In this document: piece by piece, positions 24,201 through 37,895 of the stretch
How the letters are laid out: each line of letters starts with the position of its first letter
Numbering within the stretch: the first letter of the stretch is position 1
Source of the DNA: Syncephalis plumigaleata
Lineage: Eukaryota > Zoopagomycota > Zoopagomycetes > Zoopagales > Piptocephalidaceae
NCBI GenBank assembly: GCA_025201365.1
Contig: JAIXMF010000003.1
Span: forward strand, 1,488,001 to 1,552,000
Direction of reading: 5' to 3'
DNA: 64,000 nt
Notes under the pieces: generated by a model
What the model was told of the DNA's origin: nothing
Seen by the model: the letters and a program-made list of their open reading frames with translations, nothing else
Database searches by the model: none
Program-made: the position numbers and the translations under genes

Positions 24201-24829
24201 GAAGTGGAACGTATTCCTCTCTCATTTTGATTCATGTAATCCACCAATGAATCCACACACTAATATACACCATTATTACCGTTGAATCATTTAATTTATT
24301 TACAATTATAATAACAATAATAAAGAATTATATAAGTGTTGAATGAATAACCATTCTAATCTTTATTCCAATTTACTTTGCATTGAAAACTGTAAGTGTA
24401 TGTAGACTATTTGTCTCAATGCTTATTATTATAAATTATAGACATGAATACATGTATGGTTAATTGAATTAAATGAATATATCTGACACTAATGTTAATA
24501 TTTAGGTATACATATTTGACGTAAATCTATTTACTCAAGGCTCGCTCGACAAGAACATGCGCGCATAGCCTTAACGATATGATAATAATACTAGAAATAA
24601 TGATAGTTGGTAATACGCTTATACAAAAAACATCACAGTTGCTGTTCTCTAATAGCGAATGGACAACGACAACCATACGTACAAGTACAAGAGTATTACA
24701 CGCGTGCACTGCTTTCTCTTCGTCGTCTTCCTCATCCTATATGATATAGCATAATAATATGGTGTAATAATATAGTATAATAATATACTCTCTTTCTCAC
24801 TACCCTCCAAATGAAACAGTAGTCTATCA
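24201..24829. other. Shared 3' flank of convergent genes
   Basis: About 630 bp of AT-rich sequence between the R-SNARE-tail gene and the cyclin gene. It includes AATAATAAAG near 24310 and repeated TATAATAATAT near 24755-24785. Nothing coding is visible. Confidence 0.45.
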
Positions 24830-27367
24830 CTAATGATAGTAACCATTCATGTTGGACGTAGCTACAACGGGAGGCGCGGGATTCACTGTAAAACGATTGT
24901 TTGTGGACGGATCGGACAAAAGTGTACCGGTGACCATGGTTGCATGTGGTATGGTACCAGCCATATCGCGTGTTGTTGAATCTTTCGATAGTGTAGAATT
25001 CTGTACAAGCAAATTCCATCCGTTGAACTGATTAGCATCAATCATAACATTGCTATTACTAGTAGTATTGTTATGATGATGATGATGATGATTCAAAGCA
25101 GTTGTAGCGGATTGAGTAAATGTTGAACTAGACATTTGCATCGGAGGCTGTAGCATCGATGATGACGATGATGATGATATTGATACCGATGACAACGTCG
25201 ACGATGAGGATATGGGTCTACTCGACTTGTCATTATCATCGCAACCATCATGATGCATCTTACTATTGTCGTTATCACTGTCGTCATTGTCGGATGTACT
25301 GATTTCCATGCGTCCCAATGGAGAGTGTCCATGTAGCGACATGTTACTATTGCTACTATGACGTCGAGGATTGTCCGATTGATTAGTGATCATAGACGAG
25401 GGCGGTGAGATAGAGATGGATGAGCTTACATCTAGAGTGTTCGCATGCGCTGAAGGGGTGTTCGCCGGGGATGCGATGCCGGCACGTTCACCCGAGGCAC
25501 CGGGACGTTCACTCTGATTCTCGGCGGCCATAGGAGCACAACATCCCGTAGGTGATTCTACGAGGGAATGACTTCTACTAGTGAAACCGGCTGAACCATT
25601 ATTATTGCCAGGAGAGGCAACAGATGGCGTTGTAGTCGAGGTAGGTGAAGTGGTCGACGATGTTGGTGACAAGGGTGAAGCCACATGTTGATGCTGATGT
25701 GACTGAGTCGACAACGATTTACGCGACACGGGAGCTAGTGTCGATAGGGATGACGTTCGGTAAAGCGATGACATGGAGGGCGCTGTCATGCTAGGATTGG
25801 CAATGTTCAGTCGATGTAATGCCTGTTGCAGACTAGCCGGTGGTACCGCTGCAGATACTGGTGTATTACCTGCATTGCTGGTAGTAGTAGTGGTGATGGT
25901 GGCAACGTTAACATTAGCATTAGCATTAGCAGCAGGATTGCTTGGCATACTAATATGCTGAAGACACATTTGCTGCTGTTGCTTTTGTTGCTGTTGCTGT
26001 AGACGTGCTGCCATATGTTCCGCCATAAATGGCTGATGATAGACGTTGGGATACACCTGAGCACCCGGTGAGCATAAGAGTGTCGGTGCGAGATTGGTGC
26101 ACTTGATCGTGACTTGGTAAGTGGACCGGTGTAGATCGACGATGTGGACGACGAGGTCGACGAGGCCGGTGTGGTGGCACGATCGGGGGTAAGTGCAAAG
26201 TAGCCGCTATCCCCGGAGGTACGGCGGATTGGACTGTTAGTCTGTGACAATGGTTGTTGCAAATGTTGCAAATGGGCGACCATTGTAGCCTGTGAAGGCG
26301 AGTGACTAAACGAGCTCGCATGCGACAACGAATGCGAGTGTTGATGTCCACCAGTACTGCCATGGAATGAATGGTGCGGATGATGCGGGATGATGATGAT
26401 GATGCGAATGATGTAGACTAGCAGCAGCACCTCCCATACCATTATTATTGTTACTAGTCACAAATGATTGATTACTCATTTGTGGATGATAACTATAGGT
26501 ACGGAAGTGACGAGGACGCGCTTGTAATGGAGCATTATGCTGTGCAAAGTACTCGGTGGGCGTGCGTACAAATGGACTTGACTGTCCCATTACCGAGCCG
26601 GGTGTCGATGTCATCGGACTCTCCGGGCAGTGTCGCCATGCAAATGCACTGATATCATACGGTGAAGTGGGTGTGGGTGGCTCGGACACCGCAACATTCA
26701 TGGGTAGCACCAATGGTGGTGGTGGTGCCGCTACCGAGGCGGCAGATGGTCGACGATAATTCAATAGACGATCTCCCATCAATTGCAACTCTTCCACGGG
26801 AATGGACAGTTGGAAGTTGCACAACTTTAGGAAAATGAGCTCTAATTGGTTCAACTCTTTTGTGGGCAGTCCGCCAACCTTGGCGTAACGAGAGTTGGTA
26901 AAGAACACGTCGGAGAAAAACTTACTAGCTACTACCACGCCCGTAATGCATAGACGATGAGCGCTGAATCTATCCAGTTGCACCATACCTGAATTGCAGG
27001 CTCGCTCGACATAAATAACCAAGGCGATAAAGCATTCGCTAGCGCATGGGCAATACTTTAGTACTCGTGCCAAATAGGTGGCCAGATCAATAGAGGGAAT
27101 GGCCGAGGCATGGAATGGCGAGCAATGTGCCGGATGTGCTCCTGCATTGCCATTGATATCCGGGACGGATGCGCCTGATGCCCGTTGCATTTGCTGCTGC
27201 TGTTGTAGCGCTTGAGCATGAGTAGTGATCGGCGAGGGAGTCGAGTTTGGCGTCATGGCCAGTCCGTTCATTCCCATAGGGGCCGCGGCACACAAGGAGT
27301 CGATGTGCCTTGCCACGAGACGAAGCGTGTCGGCGGGAGGGAAGGTGGCTAGATCGAAGGATGGCAT
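24830..27367 (-). CDS. Pho80-type (PCL) cyclin with a long disordered tail
   Basis: Regulatory subunit for a Pho85/CDK5-like kinase. No introns are needed; about 845 residues. It begins MPSFDLATFPPADTLRLVAR. The cyclin box runs from about residue 90: PSIDLATYLARVLKYCPCAS, then ECFIALVIYVERACNSG, SAHRLCITGVVVASKFFSD, RYAKVGGLPTKELNQLEL and FLKLCNFQLSIPVEEL. These are the hallmarks of the PF08613 cyclins. The remaining 600 residues are Ser, Thr, His, Asn and Gln-rich with many SP/TP sites, typical of CDK-linked regulators. The frame shifts twice, near 26400 (inside ATG/GAT repeats) and near 26065 (CC before GGG), each by one lacking base. Whether it governs phosphate, glycogen or polarity cannot be told from the box alone. 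Confidence 0.85.
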
Positions 27368-27461
27368 GATTGTTGTGTAATAATACTAATGTTGAACTAG
27401 ATTCAAAAAAGGAGATGATAGTAGTATAGTATAGCGTATATATATATAGAGAGAGAAATAA

Positions 27462-27481
27462 AGAGAGAGAGAGAGAGAGAG
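27462..27481. repeat. AG dinucleotide microsatellite in the cyclin 5' region
   Basis: Ten AG units about 95 bp upstream of the cyclin start. Read in the direction of that gene it is a CT tract, like the one before the lipase. Confidence 0.85.
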
Positions 27482-29367
27482 CTAGGTTAGGGATAGGGGA
27501 TATAACAATAGACAAAGCAGAATAAGAGATGAGTATATATATATAATATGAATGTGTGTTGAGCTTTTTTTAGGTGGGATATAATTGTGGTTGATAACTA
27601 ATAATATAATAATGAACCGATGAAGTATAGGAACCGTGGTGCGATGGTATGGTGTCGATGATAGTGCGATAGAATGTGGTAGACTAGAGAGGAGGGATAA
27701 TATATGTGTATATATAGATAGATAGATAGATAGATATGCGGAAGTAGAACGTTGTTGTCGCAGATTGAACGTAAGTCACCACACAATGACGAGGAAAACC
27801 GTTATAGTCAAAATATCCTTGCTCTTCTCTAAGAAGACAAGGGCGGCGTAGAAATTAGGCGATATAATCGCGTAGAATAAAGTAGACAGAACGTAGAAGG
27901 GTGATGTGAGAGAGGGAGAGAGGGAGAGGGAGAATGGATGAGTGGATGAGTGGATGGATGAGCGAGTGAGTGGAACACGAATGTGAAAGTGGTTTTTTTT
28001 AGTGAATTGAACACAATGAATCCTCGCTATTGATATAGTTTTATGAAAACAAAAGGAACATTAATAACAATAGTCGTAAATACGTAAATAAATCAACAAG
28101 TACACTTACATTGCTATTACGCTTTTCCTCAATGGATATAATACTTTACTAAGTATCGAATAAGTATTAACTAGCATCAAAATACCTATCCAACAAAAAG
28201 TGTATACCAATTGAATACACGTACACGAACGAGTGAGTGAGCGCGCGAGCAGGTCAGCTGCCGATGATGAAATCGATGCAAATTCGATCTATAATTAAAT
28301 ATGAATAAAGATGTAATTAGTTAATGAATATATACGATGAGTGGAAATTAGCCATTATCTGTTAGGCTATACGGGTGTGGCATATTCTCGTATTAAATCA
28401 AGTACGTACACGTAAATACTAGAGGGTTTCAATACAACTCCGTATCATACATGAAACATAACATAAAAGGCCTCTGTCCAGTAGATATATAATGGTTACT
28501 CCTACTATTATATTACTACTATTGCTACTGTTATTGCGTATGCTCTACTAATGTAGTACGTTTATCACCGCACTTTAACACTATTACTATTATTATTGTC
28601 GTAACTATTGTAGTTAAACAACAACGCTAATAATAATAGTAATAATGATAACGTTATTAATAGACGGAGGGGTAGTAGCCGTAATATCTTTCTTTACACT
28701 TTTGTCACTTCCAACTACAAGGTAGTTTACAGTAATAATATACCAGCAACAACAGCAATAATAACAATAACAATAACAATGATATATGATAACGACAACA
28801 ATAGTACTAATAATAACAATATTGTCGTGCTGGTATACTAGGAGGTGAAGCAGTAGCAAACGATATTATAAGCAAAAAAGGGGCTGGGACAGGGCAATGG
28901 GAATCAATTAGACGTAAATGAAGAATGACGAGTGGAGAAGGAAAGGGATAACAAGAACGAGAGCGAGAGAGCGAGAGAGAGAGAGAAAGCGAAAGGTGAA
29001 GGAGAGCGTATAAAACGGAAAAAGAAGCGCAAACAACGGGAAAAAGGGACGCAAGATCGTCAAGAAGATGGAATGTGTGTGAGTGTGAGTGTGAGTATGT
29101 CTGTAGTTGTAGTCGTTGTTGTTATTTTCCAGATCGTGACTATACTAAGCAAGTAAGCAAGAAAAATACTGGAAACAATGCTAATGTACTGGCGCGGAGT
29201 AGAAGAGAAACAGTTTTGAGATAGCCAGTTGAGTGGAGAATGCGTACGGAGTGTATAAATTCGTACTGATGCCGTGTCGGAGATGGATAATGATTTAAAA
29301 GAAAAAACACTAAACAACAACAGCAACACACACGCACGTCAATATGATACGAAGAGGCTGGTTTAAA

Positions 29368-29392
29368 ACAACAACAACAACAACAACAACAA
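29368..29392. repeat. ACA trinucleotide microsatellite
   Basis: Eight uninterrupted ACA/CAA units in non-coding sequence. Confidence 0.85.
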
Positions 29393-32300
29393 TATTAAAG
29401 AGCTTACAAGATCTAAGAATAAGAACACACTACACAGCAACACAAGATTAAAGTAGATTTCCCAATGTAAAAGAGAGACGCAATTAAGAAAACAATAAGA
29501 AAGGCGTAGATGTATGAATGAATGAATGAATAGGATAGCGCAATGAATGGAATGAACAAGCAAGTGAACGAACGAGCAAGCAATTGACTGAGACAAGTAA
29601 AGGAACGCTTATCTACTATTGAGTCGAAACAATACTCGTGCTATTCTTGGCCTTGTTCAAGCAGTAATGAAGGTTCGTAAGCGACGTTCTTAAGAACAAT
29701 CAACAAGGCGAGTATGGATGGTAAGGAACCGGAAATGGAAGTGGTTTCAGCGTGTGTAATTGAAGCAGGTGATCGTACAATGTGTGTGTTACTACAATTC
29801 ATATACCACATGGAGGAGAGCCAGCCACACGTACACACACACGTACATATGCACATATATACATCACACATACATACATATGCTATTATCACCATTACCA
29901 TTCAATTGAGGACTGACCATACTACTGCCTTACATTCACATGTGTAAATAGACACACATGCTTCGTAAGAGTGTCAATTGTATAAGAGGTGCTATCGGGG
30001 AATAAAGGAAAGAAATAAGTGTGTTGGCATCAGGAACCAAACACTTGGTCAACTATCATGGTATGGGTATGGCATTAAGAATTACAAGAAGATAAATGGG
30101 TGGTAAGAAGAGAGAGAGAGAGAGAGACAAGGCCAATGACTACTGGTCATCATTAAGGAATACACACAATAGAATGTCCTGTTATCATAGTAAAAATAAC
30201 ATGGCTAGAGTATGGTTTCCGCATTCCCTTGTCTTATTCAACGAGTTGTCATATTGATAATGGTAATAGTAATCAATATCATTGTCAGGAGAAGAGAGGA
30301 CTTGACATAAAAGTACGCCAAGCAAAGCCAATCAACCCAATCATTACAAGTGGAAATAGGTTAATAGATCGATATCTCGTTATACTTACTGGAATAATAC
30401 ACTATACTGCAAAATGATAGATGCAGCAACTTGATTCAGTATCTAAAGTAGATCATTAAATAAACAACAAGAAGAAGAATGTCAAAGGTTAGTACTGATT
30501 ATTTAGAATAAAGTATGGTATAAGCAACAATGAAAGTCAGCCAACTGAAATACCCGCATTATTTTTGCGGTATAGTCAGGGATGATGTATAAAAATGTCA
30601 ATGAAGCGCAATTATATATGTATTATACCCTACCACACAATACAGCAAGTACAAATGGAAACAATGCTATACTACGGTGTTATATCGCTGTGTCAACTGC
30701 AATTGTTCCCGTCAATGGTTACTACTGCAATTGTCACTATTGATGCTATTACAACTACAACTATTACAACAACAACTACAATGAATACGATTATTGTTAT
30801 GATTATAGATGGATAGCTATATATGTGTATATGGTCAAGAGTAGTAAGCGATACGCGTGCTTGCGTGTACAAAAAAACGAATAATACCGTATTTCAATGA
30901 TAGAAGGCGATAATAAAGCAAAAATGCCAACTAACTAACCGACTGACTAACCGAGCGACTAACCGACTAATTAGCAAAATACCAAGGAGTATCACAAAAA
31001 ACTGCAACCACGATCGTGACCACTCGAATTTACGCTTTTTCAAGCGTAATTAAGAGGTAGTTGCGAAAGAGACAGATGAACCGAATACACACGCACACAA
31101 AAGAAGTCTAAAAAAAACGAGGAAAGAAGGGAATCCGTGGCGAGACGTCGAAAGATGAAGGTATGGCAAGGGCGCAGTTTAGAAGATGAAGGCACAGAAT
31201 GAGCCAACTATTGTGAATGGAAAACCAATGTTGTCGGTAGAAATGGTGATGGCGGAGTAACAAGTCTTCTACGGTAGTGGTCGGTCGGCTGCAGTGGCCT
31301 AGAAAAAGATCGCCCAGCGGCAAAGGCCAGCGAGCTATCTCATTGCCGCCGCCCACTACCAGTAATTAGATAGGAGATGATTGGTTAAAGTGCCAGACTT
31401 GAGACGCGCGCATGCGTGTGTGTGTGTGGAAGGACTCGTTTACGTGCAGAAATAACAATGTCATTTTCTCTCTCTCTCTGTCTTTATCCATTTCTTGCGT
31501 GCTCACTACTACTAGTTCATCCATTCGTTTACTTGTCACTCACATCCACATAGTCATAGTCATCATACGCCCACCAATACATACATACATACATACGTAC
31601 ATATATACTTACCTATTAGATGAATGTTGATTGGCGCACAATACTCTATGATTGTTACTTCAATAGCATCAAATTCGGATGAAATAAAAAATTACTCCTT
31701 GTTTTTGATCACTAAAATGTAAACAAACAAACAAAGATACGAACAAAGAGAATACAACGGTTATTACGCATCAATCAACGACTATGCCAGTGAGAGAAAG
31801 TCAAGTCGAATCAAAAAGCCGAATTGTATCAGTGTACAAATATTGGCAAAAGAAAGTGAAAAAATGAGGTACAAGCTATAATAACGTCAATAGGAAAGTG
31901 GACTGCTAATGAGGATTGGCAATGACGAAAAAAAAAGAATAATGCAGCCAGCTGCACCTGCAACAAATAAACAGGACTTATTCTTCAAAGGAGTAATAAA
32001 CCAACTAACGATAAGCTCCGTGCAATAACCCTGTCAACCAGTAAACGAGCAAGTATAGATATGGTAGAAACGACGAAGATGGAGCGGTAAGGTAAGATGA
32101 ACAACTAAAAGATGGCCACCTATTAAAGATGACACTGGAATTGATATAGGTGGCATATGTAAAGCAAGTGGCATGGTGTAAAAGTCAAGTCACCACATGA
32201 AGCCGTGCAGACGACACACATCGGAGGTATGCGTGGTGCGAATGAACGTGCGTGTTTATGTATTGCGGTGAGTACACAAACAGGTAGCGTGCAGTATTCA

Positions 32301-33577
32301 ATCAAGGCAATAAATGATATAGGGAGAGAGAGAGAGAGAGAGAATGAGAAAAAAGGAATGACATTGAGGAGGACAAGCGTACAACTTGTCTGGTACGAAG
32401 CACAGACATTGACGTAAATATCGTGTCACTTGTACATATGACATAGAAACTATACTCAAAGGCAGACATCTCAATAGCATATATCCATGCGTACATACAC
32501 ATGCAATATTATGCAAGGATACAATAATGGCTAGCGACATTTATAATTATAGATTGTTTACTGACAACATTGAATATTCATGCCATTCAACTACAATAGC
32601 AACTATTCGCTTTAGATGGAATATATGTCATTTGACTTACCAGTAAAATAATCTAATAATAATAATAATCCTCGTAATAATGACTTAATCGTATATCGAT
32701 TGCAAATAATAAGTAGAAGCGAGTAACTTGCCAAGCTGGCACGGCACAGAATATTAAGTTATCGGTTACCGTGTTGAATACTAGGCATGCAACGGCTTGA
32801 AGTTATCGATATAATGCAAAGTAATGGTAGAAATGGAGATAGATCGTCTAGTAAGTTAAGTTAAAAACAAAAAATAGGTTTTTTCGTTCAAATAGTTTTT
32901 GCTTAAAGTTGAAACAAATAGATAAAGAGAAATCTAGTGATATCGTAGCCGGTAATAGGAAATAGGGATGCAATAACGATAGGATAAAAAAGAACTAATA
33001 GAAGCGTTAAAATAATCAGAGAACAACGACAATGATGGCAGTTACAATTTGACAGGCTATTTGAACTAATGCTTATGAAGCTGTCCTACGCATTTCTAGC
33101 TAGTAGAGAATAGCATGCTAAGCTCACATGCGTATACACGCTCGCAATCATACATGTACACATGCTACTACACATGAAGGCTTGTCGATAATCGCGATGA
33201 TTACACGTGGCATTATCAAGGTGGCATGCTACTGATCCAATGTCTGTCTTGCTTGTATGTCTGCCTTGCTTGAGTTACGCTTGATGCTTCATCGAATTAA
33301 CAAATCTAGCTAGCTATCTATTATAGAATGGCAATAGTTGATTAGTAGATTCTTGTTTACAGCCTACTAGTTTAACATGTATAAACACTTGTTGTTAATC
33401 CATTGCTTCTATTTGTGGTGGCTATTTATTATGGATTGCTTATTTCATCCTACAATCAAATCAGCTGATGTATTCATGAAATGTCAATTAATAGATGATA
33501 GCATTCTTATTGCAAAGTTCAGTCTAACTATCTATACTATACATGTAAGCTGTGAGCACTATGATTGCTCATTGTGC

Positions 33578-34109
33578 CTATTCATTCTCTATGGGTGTTG
33601 AAGGCGCGTTAGAAGCTAGTCGCCATCGAGCTATCCAATAGGCCAAGAAGAACAATACCACGACTAAAAGTGATAATTGACAGGTGCGACGATGTCTACC
33701 GGAAGCCGCGGTTGCCAAACGACCTAGACGTCGTCGTGTGCCATTCAATGATGCGCCAAATCGTGTAAACACCGAGTTCTACAGAGTATACGCATTACTA
33801 TCAGTAATCATGCAAGGGATACCACTTACACTGGTGTCGAGTGTCTGATTCTGTTCGTTGACTTCATTGTGAATACCGATAGTAATCTAAACGTGGCTAG
33901 GTAAGTCTACGGTCTAGTTGGAAGACAATAATAATAATAATAATAATAGGCATACTCGATGCAGTGCGGATACTCGTTCTGCTAACACATCCAGACGAGC
34001 ATCGTTCTGTCGTTCCAAGAGCGTGTCCTGCTCGTAGTTATTGCCACCTAGACTAGCGTGTTATGGTAGTGTGCCACGTTCACGAATAGTAACCTACGTG
34101 CTGGTTCAT
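33578..34109 (-). CDS. BET1: BET1-like Qc-SNARE
   Basis: Tail-anchored SNARE of ER-to-Golgi transport. Four exons (34109-34094, 34047-33956, 33886-33830, 33778-33578) join in phase to 121 residues, a normal BET1 length. The SNARE motif runs NNYEQDTLLERQNDARLDVL, then AERVSALHR, then ITIGIHNEVNEQNQTLDTS, with a Gln in the central QNQ as the zero-layer residue. It is followed by RRRLGRLATAASGRHRRTC and the anchor QLSLLVVVLFFLAYWIARW. The first exon (MNQHV plus one base) is short and its 46-base intron is the least certain part. SFT1 is the main alternative. It shares about 290 bp of divergent upstream DNA with the HAUS3-like gene. Confidence 0.8.
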
Positions 34110-34395
34110 TATTCCTAGTAAGAAGTAGCAAGTCGTGGTTAAATACAAATGGAATACAGAGCTACGCTGCTATTACCAGTTTGCCATAGTTAACAGGCAT
34201 AAGACGTGTTGCTGTAGCAGTTATTGTTATGTAGAACTAAAGAATAGGACAAAGTGTAGTTGGAGGAGGTAAACAAACAACGTTGTTGCAAATTAGCAGC
34301 AATAAGTAAATGATTGTTGATTTATAATTATATCATGTATTTCATTGTAAACAACACGAACTTTTCTATAGTCTAGTTTTACTCGAGGAATCAGC

Positions 34396-37042
34396 ATGAA
34401 CAACACGGCAAAGGCAGTAGACACGTTTATTCGTCTACTTGAAGACACCAGCTACCCGGAATCAAGTAGAGTAACGGCTAATATGGTCGAATGGGCGTTT
34501 GCCGATAGTGAAAACGCGAAATCAGCAGGTGCAGCACTGTGCTGGCTAACACAAACGGTGGATTCAGAGGAGAACGTGCTGACGAGTGAGGAATTGCAAT
34601 GGCAAGTATGTTCTATGCGTGTATGAATATATAGGACTAACGTATAGGCAATAGTTACAAGTGGCTATTGGATAATGGACTTGTGGATAATGTGAGTTAC
34701 TCGATATTAGTGCATTGAATATCCTTATTTATATTGCTTGTATAGCATGAATTAACTGCTATCGAGCGAGATCAAGTATTCCAGACATCATTGCGCGAGG
34801 AAAGGTAATGATAGCATGGATTGACGAGTGAATAAGAAAGTGACAGTGCTGCTTAGGAAACAGCTGGAACAATTGGAAAAGACACTGGATCATTACAAGG
34901 GACAGGAGCATCGACTCGACAAGCAGTATAAACGGATGGTGTAAGTTTTGGTATATGTGTATATACTAGGGATGTATAGTCTCATTGTAGTATGCTTAGT
35001 CGTACACTAGATGAACTAGCAATACGTGAAGATGAACTACATCAGCATATGCAATGTTTGGAACTGGAACTGAATCGACACGAAGACACATCTATAGATA
35101 GTGCGTCACTTTGGGTATGTACTCGACCTATGCTCGATTTGCATTCGTGTGTCTAATCGAATATGATGACTAGTTGGATAGAGAGTTACAGGAAGCAGTG
35201 GAAGCAGCCAAGAATCGAATAGAAGACATGGGCATCAAGAGTAAGCGGTGTAATGGTATGATTACAATGTATTGTAACCATTCACATCAATAGATATCGA
35301 CAAGAAGTATCTATTCCATTGCCGCGAGGAACTTGGTCGAGTTGCCAAGGTGAATGAACGGTTCACAGGTCGAGTGGAGCAGTTGCTACAACAGCAATTC
35401 ACCAAAGTAAGTGTATGAGCACATAATGGACAATTGAACGAACTAATAGTAACATGTATGTAGGCAGCATCGACTGGCCAGGCCACTATTCAACACATGA
35501 TATCTACACCGGAATTGGAAGTGCTTGGTATGAGACAGTGTTGCAAGACAACAGTGTGCCATTTACTGATAATAATGACAAATTATAGGTCCTACACTCG
35601 AGCAACGGAATATGATGGATGATGTAGTCAATGAACTGATGGAAGCGTAAGTGGAATAGAGATAGCGATATGGAATGGTCCTGACAATCATGCTAGCTAT
35701 CCGAATACACTCTATGCGCACATACTCGCAGACATAAAGAAGGAGCAGCAGCAAGCGCAGTGGGATGCATTGCAGATAGAATTGACTCGTCTCGATACTG
35801 ATAATATTGCAGATAATATAGGGATATGGCAAGTATATCATGGACATGTTGCTCTCCTTTTGCTAATGATAATGTAGTAATAATCCAATGGAGCATAGTA
35901 GCGAACAAGAGGGGGAGTTGAAGCGAAAACTTGCACAGAATACGTCGAATGCATGTCCTGAATTGAAGCAATGCCTTATGCATCAGACACAGCAACAAAT
36001 ACACCAGCCATTGATGGCATGCTCTAATGCTTGGAGTATCACGCGGAAAGAGTATCGTATTGAACGACTTGAAATGGTATGTATGCTATAGCATCGCATA
36101 TAACATTAGTATTCATGCTGCAGTAGATTATAGGGCTATTGTTGGAGCAGCATGTACTGCATCAACTATTAGTAGCTGCATTTGAGTTAGAGCAACAGCA
36201 AGTAGGAAAATGTCAAAGCACAATTGCTGCACTGAGCACACAGATCAATCAATGGACAACTATATACCGGCAGCGTGTAGTGAGTATCGTATGCGATGCA
36301 ATAGAAGGTGGCTGACATTATTATCATTATCATCAGAGTAGGATGCAAGGCACATTCTACTCGGGCAACAAAACATGGCAAGGAAATCAGACTAATGAGA
36401 ATGGATGGATGTCAACTACAAACGAGCTGCTCGTTGCCATTAATGAACTCACTAGGACGGATGCGGCAGAACATCCAATGGACTGTGACGATATATTAAG
36501 CGAGGCCATTTACACTACACGTAGCACCATGTGTTCAACAGCATCATCGCTACTAAGTAGATTGGAACAAGTGAAGCAACAAGTATCGCAAACAGCCACA
36601 GAAATGACTAATCAGTGGAGTGATCTGTAAGTAAGACGAGTAGTGGAATGCTAAACGCTCATTATTTCATGGTAGACAACAAGCAAAGAATATCCTAGTG
36701 GAGATACAACGACGCTTCTCAGCAACACACGACATTGCCGAGTATCCCAAGGTAAGTCAACGGCAATCGTATCAAGTATTGCCTATTCACTTTACACGCT
36801 ATTATCGATAGAATGAATTGAACCGAGTGATTGCAGTACGACAAACGATCAACAAGCTACGACCTCGATTGGCAGATATTACCAAGGTAATTGATCCATT
36901 AACAGCATATCCAGTGCTACATACTAATCATGTTCATATGCAATAGAATCAGTCTGTTTCCAATCTACTACAACGCAGACACGATATGTTTTGTCAATTT
37001 CTACTCGATTCAGATGATTTTATTGCTAGTCATCAGTCATAA
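34396..37042 (+). CDS. HAUS3: HAUS augmin-like complex subunit 3
   Basis: Coiled-coil subunit of augmin, which recruits gamma-tubulin to spindle microtubules. About 16 exons, with introns near 50 bp, give roughly 600 residues. The N-terminus resembles the HAUS3 head: ANMVEWAFADSENAKSAGAA, then CWLTQTVDSEENVLTSEELQ, KWLLDNG and ELTAIERD. Long coiled coils follow (KQLEQLEKTLDHYKGQEHRL; LDELAIREDELHQHMQCLEL). The conserved block ITRKEYRIERLE, then IIGLLLEQHVLHQLLVAAFE, parallels the DYYTARQELVLNQLIKQKAS region of human HAUS3. The gene ends QFLLDSDDFIASHQS. Two introns (after TTGCAATG near 34604 and GGGATATG near 35828) are best explained by GC donors (GCAAGT); AAG or GAG acceptors are the alternative. 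The frame is otherwise intact. Confidence 0.78.
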
Positions 37043-37202
37043 TCAGTTGGTTAGGTAAAACAATAAACGCGTGATAATATGCCATACCTCATCCATCACT
37101 ACTCGTCACTTGTTCCCTTATTGTGTTCCGTGATAGTTTTCCTTTGTTGGTCATTCTCGCTTACTGTCTGCGTGCTATTAGCTACACTCAATACTCGTCG
37201 TC

Positions 37203-37563
37203 ATGTCGTCGAATGTAAGCTATACAGATGAACACTGGTATGAACAGCCTATCTAATGCTATAGCTGAGTAGCTTGTGCCATTCCAGCCACTACTCAATC
37301 CCAACTCGTTTACTCTTCTAGCAACCATAACTCTAATACTAGGTGCACTACTATCATCGGCATTCAGCATGTATCCTTTTGCATAGAACGTATATGAATA
37401 CATGTAAGCGTATATACTTGACCTGTTGTTGTTATTGTTGTTGTTCTCTAGTTCTTCCGCAAAAAGTGGTATTGCCAATCAGTTGACGCTGGCAGCTAGC
37501 GCTTCCACATTCCTTGGTTTTGGCATGGTGTTCGCCTTCTTGGCAGTTGGAATCTACGTTTAA
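37203..37563 (+). CDS. OST5: Oligosaccharyltransferase small subunit OST5/TMEM258
   Basis: Two-helix ER membrane subunit of the N-glycosylation complex. Three exons (37203-37214, 37273-37370, 37452-37563) join in phase to 73 residues. The first exon is just MSSN. The rest reads LVPFQPLLNPNSFTLL, a first helix ATITLILGALLSSAFS, SAKSGIANQLTLAASAST and a second helix FLGFGMVFAFLAVGIYV ending at the stop. The VGIYV terminus and the GFG before it are the signature of TMEM258/OST5. It starts only about 160 bp beyond the HAUS3-like stop on the same strand. The minute first exon is unusual but required for an ATG. Confidence 0.88.
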
Positions 37564-37895
37564 GCATAAGGTTGCAGCATTATCATCGATGAATATCATA
37601 GCTGAGAATGGCTATTGGCAAATAAGCTGTATCGTGTATTGCAAGCAGAGCATCATGGTCATTTAATGGAGCAGTGCGAATATCTAACATATTATAGTGA
37701 ATAAAGAAATACTAGTTCCAGTTGAGCCAGTATATAGTATAGTTCATTTAGAGTAGTTTTCATACATTGAAAGGGAAAGAAAGAAAGAGAAAGAGAGGAT
37801 TTAATATGCTTGAAGCAGATGACATGTACGTATTCACGCGACATACATTGTTTTTTTATTCCTATACATCTCCAATTGACGACATCGTATAGTGT

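Larger units (their letters stand above)
27368..33577. other. 6.2 kb gene-poor stretch with many microsatellites
   Basis: I find no reading frame with coding character and no tRNA, snRNA or transposon signature. It lies between the cyclin start and the 3' end of the BET1-like gene, so it is 5' to only one gene. Simple repeats are spread through it: AG runs at 27462-27481, 28970-28985, 30106-30126 and 32322-32342; GATA at 27714-27736; ACA at 29368-29392; GAAT at 29515-29532; CT near 31450-31470; CATA near 31579-31597. It may hold long leader or regulatory sequence for the cyclin gene, or unrecognised non-coding RNA. Confidence 0.5.

Noticed and set aside
27087-27515. Minus-strand frame of 142 codons overlapping the cyclin start
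   Set aside because: It overlaps the cyclin N-terminus in another frame and runs through the AG and TATA repeats.
30595-30816. 73-codon plus-strand frame in the gene-poor block
   Set aside because: Thr/Ile repeats from ACT/ATT-rich DNA; no start context or partner exons.
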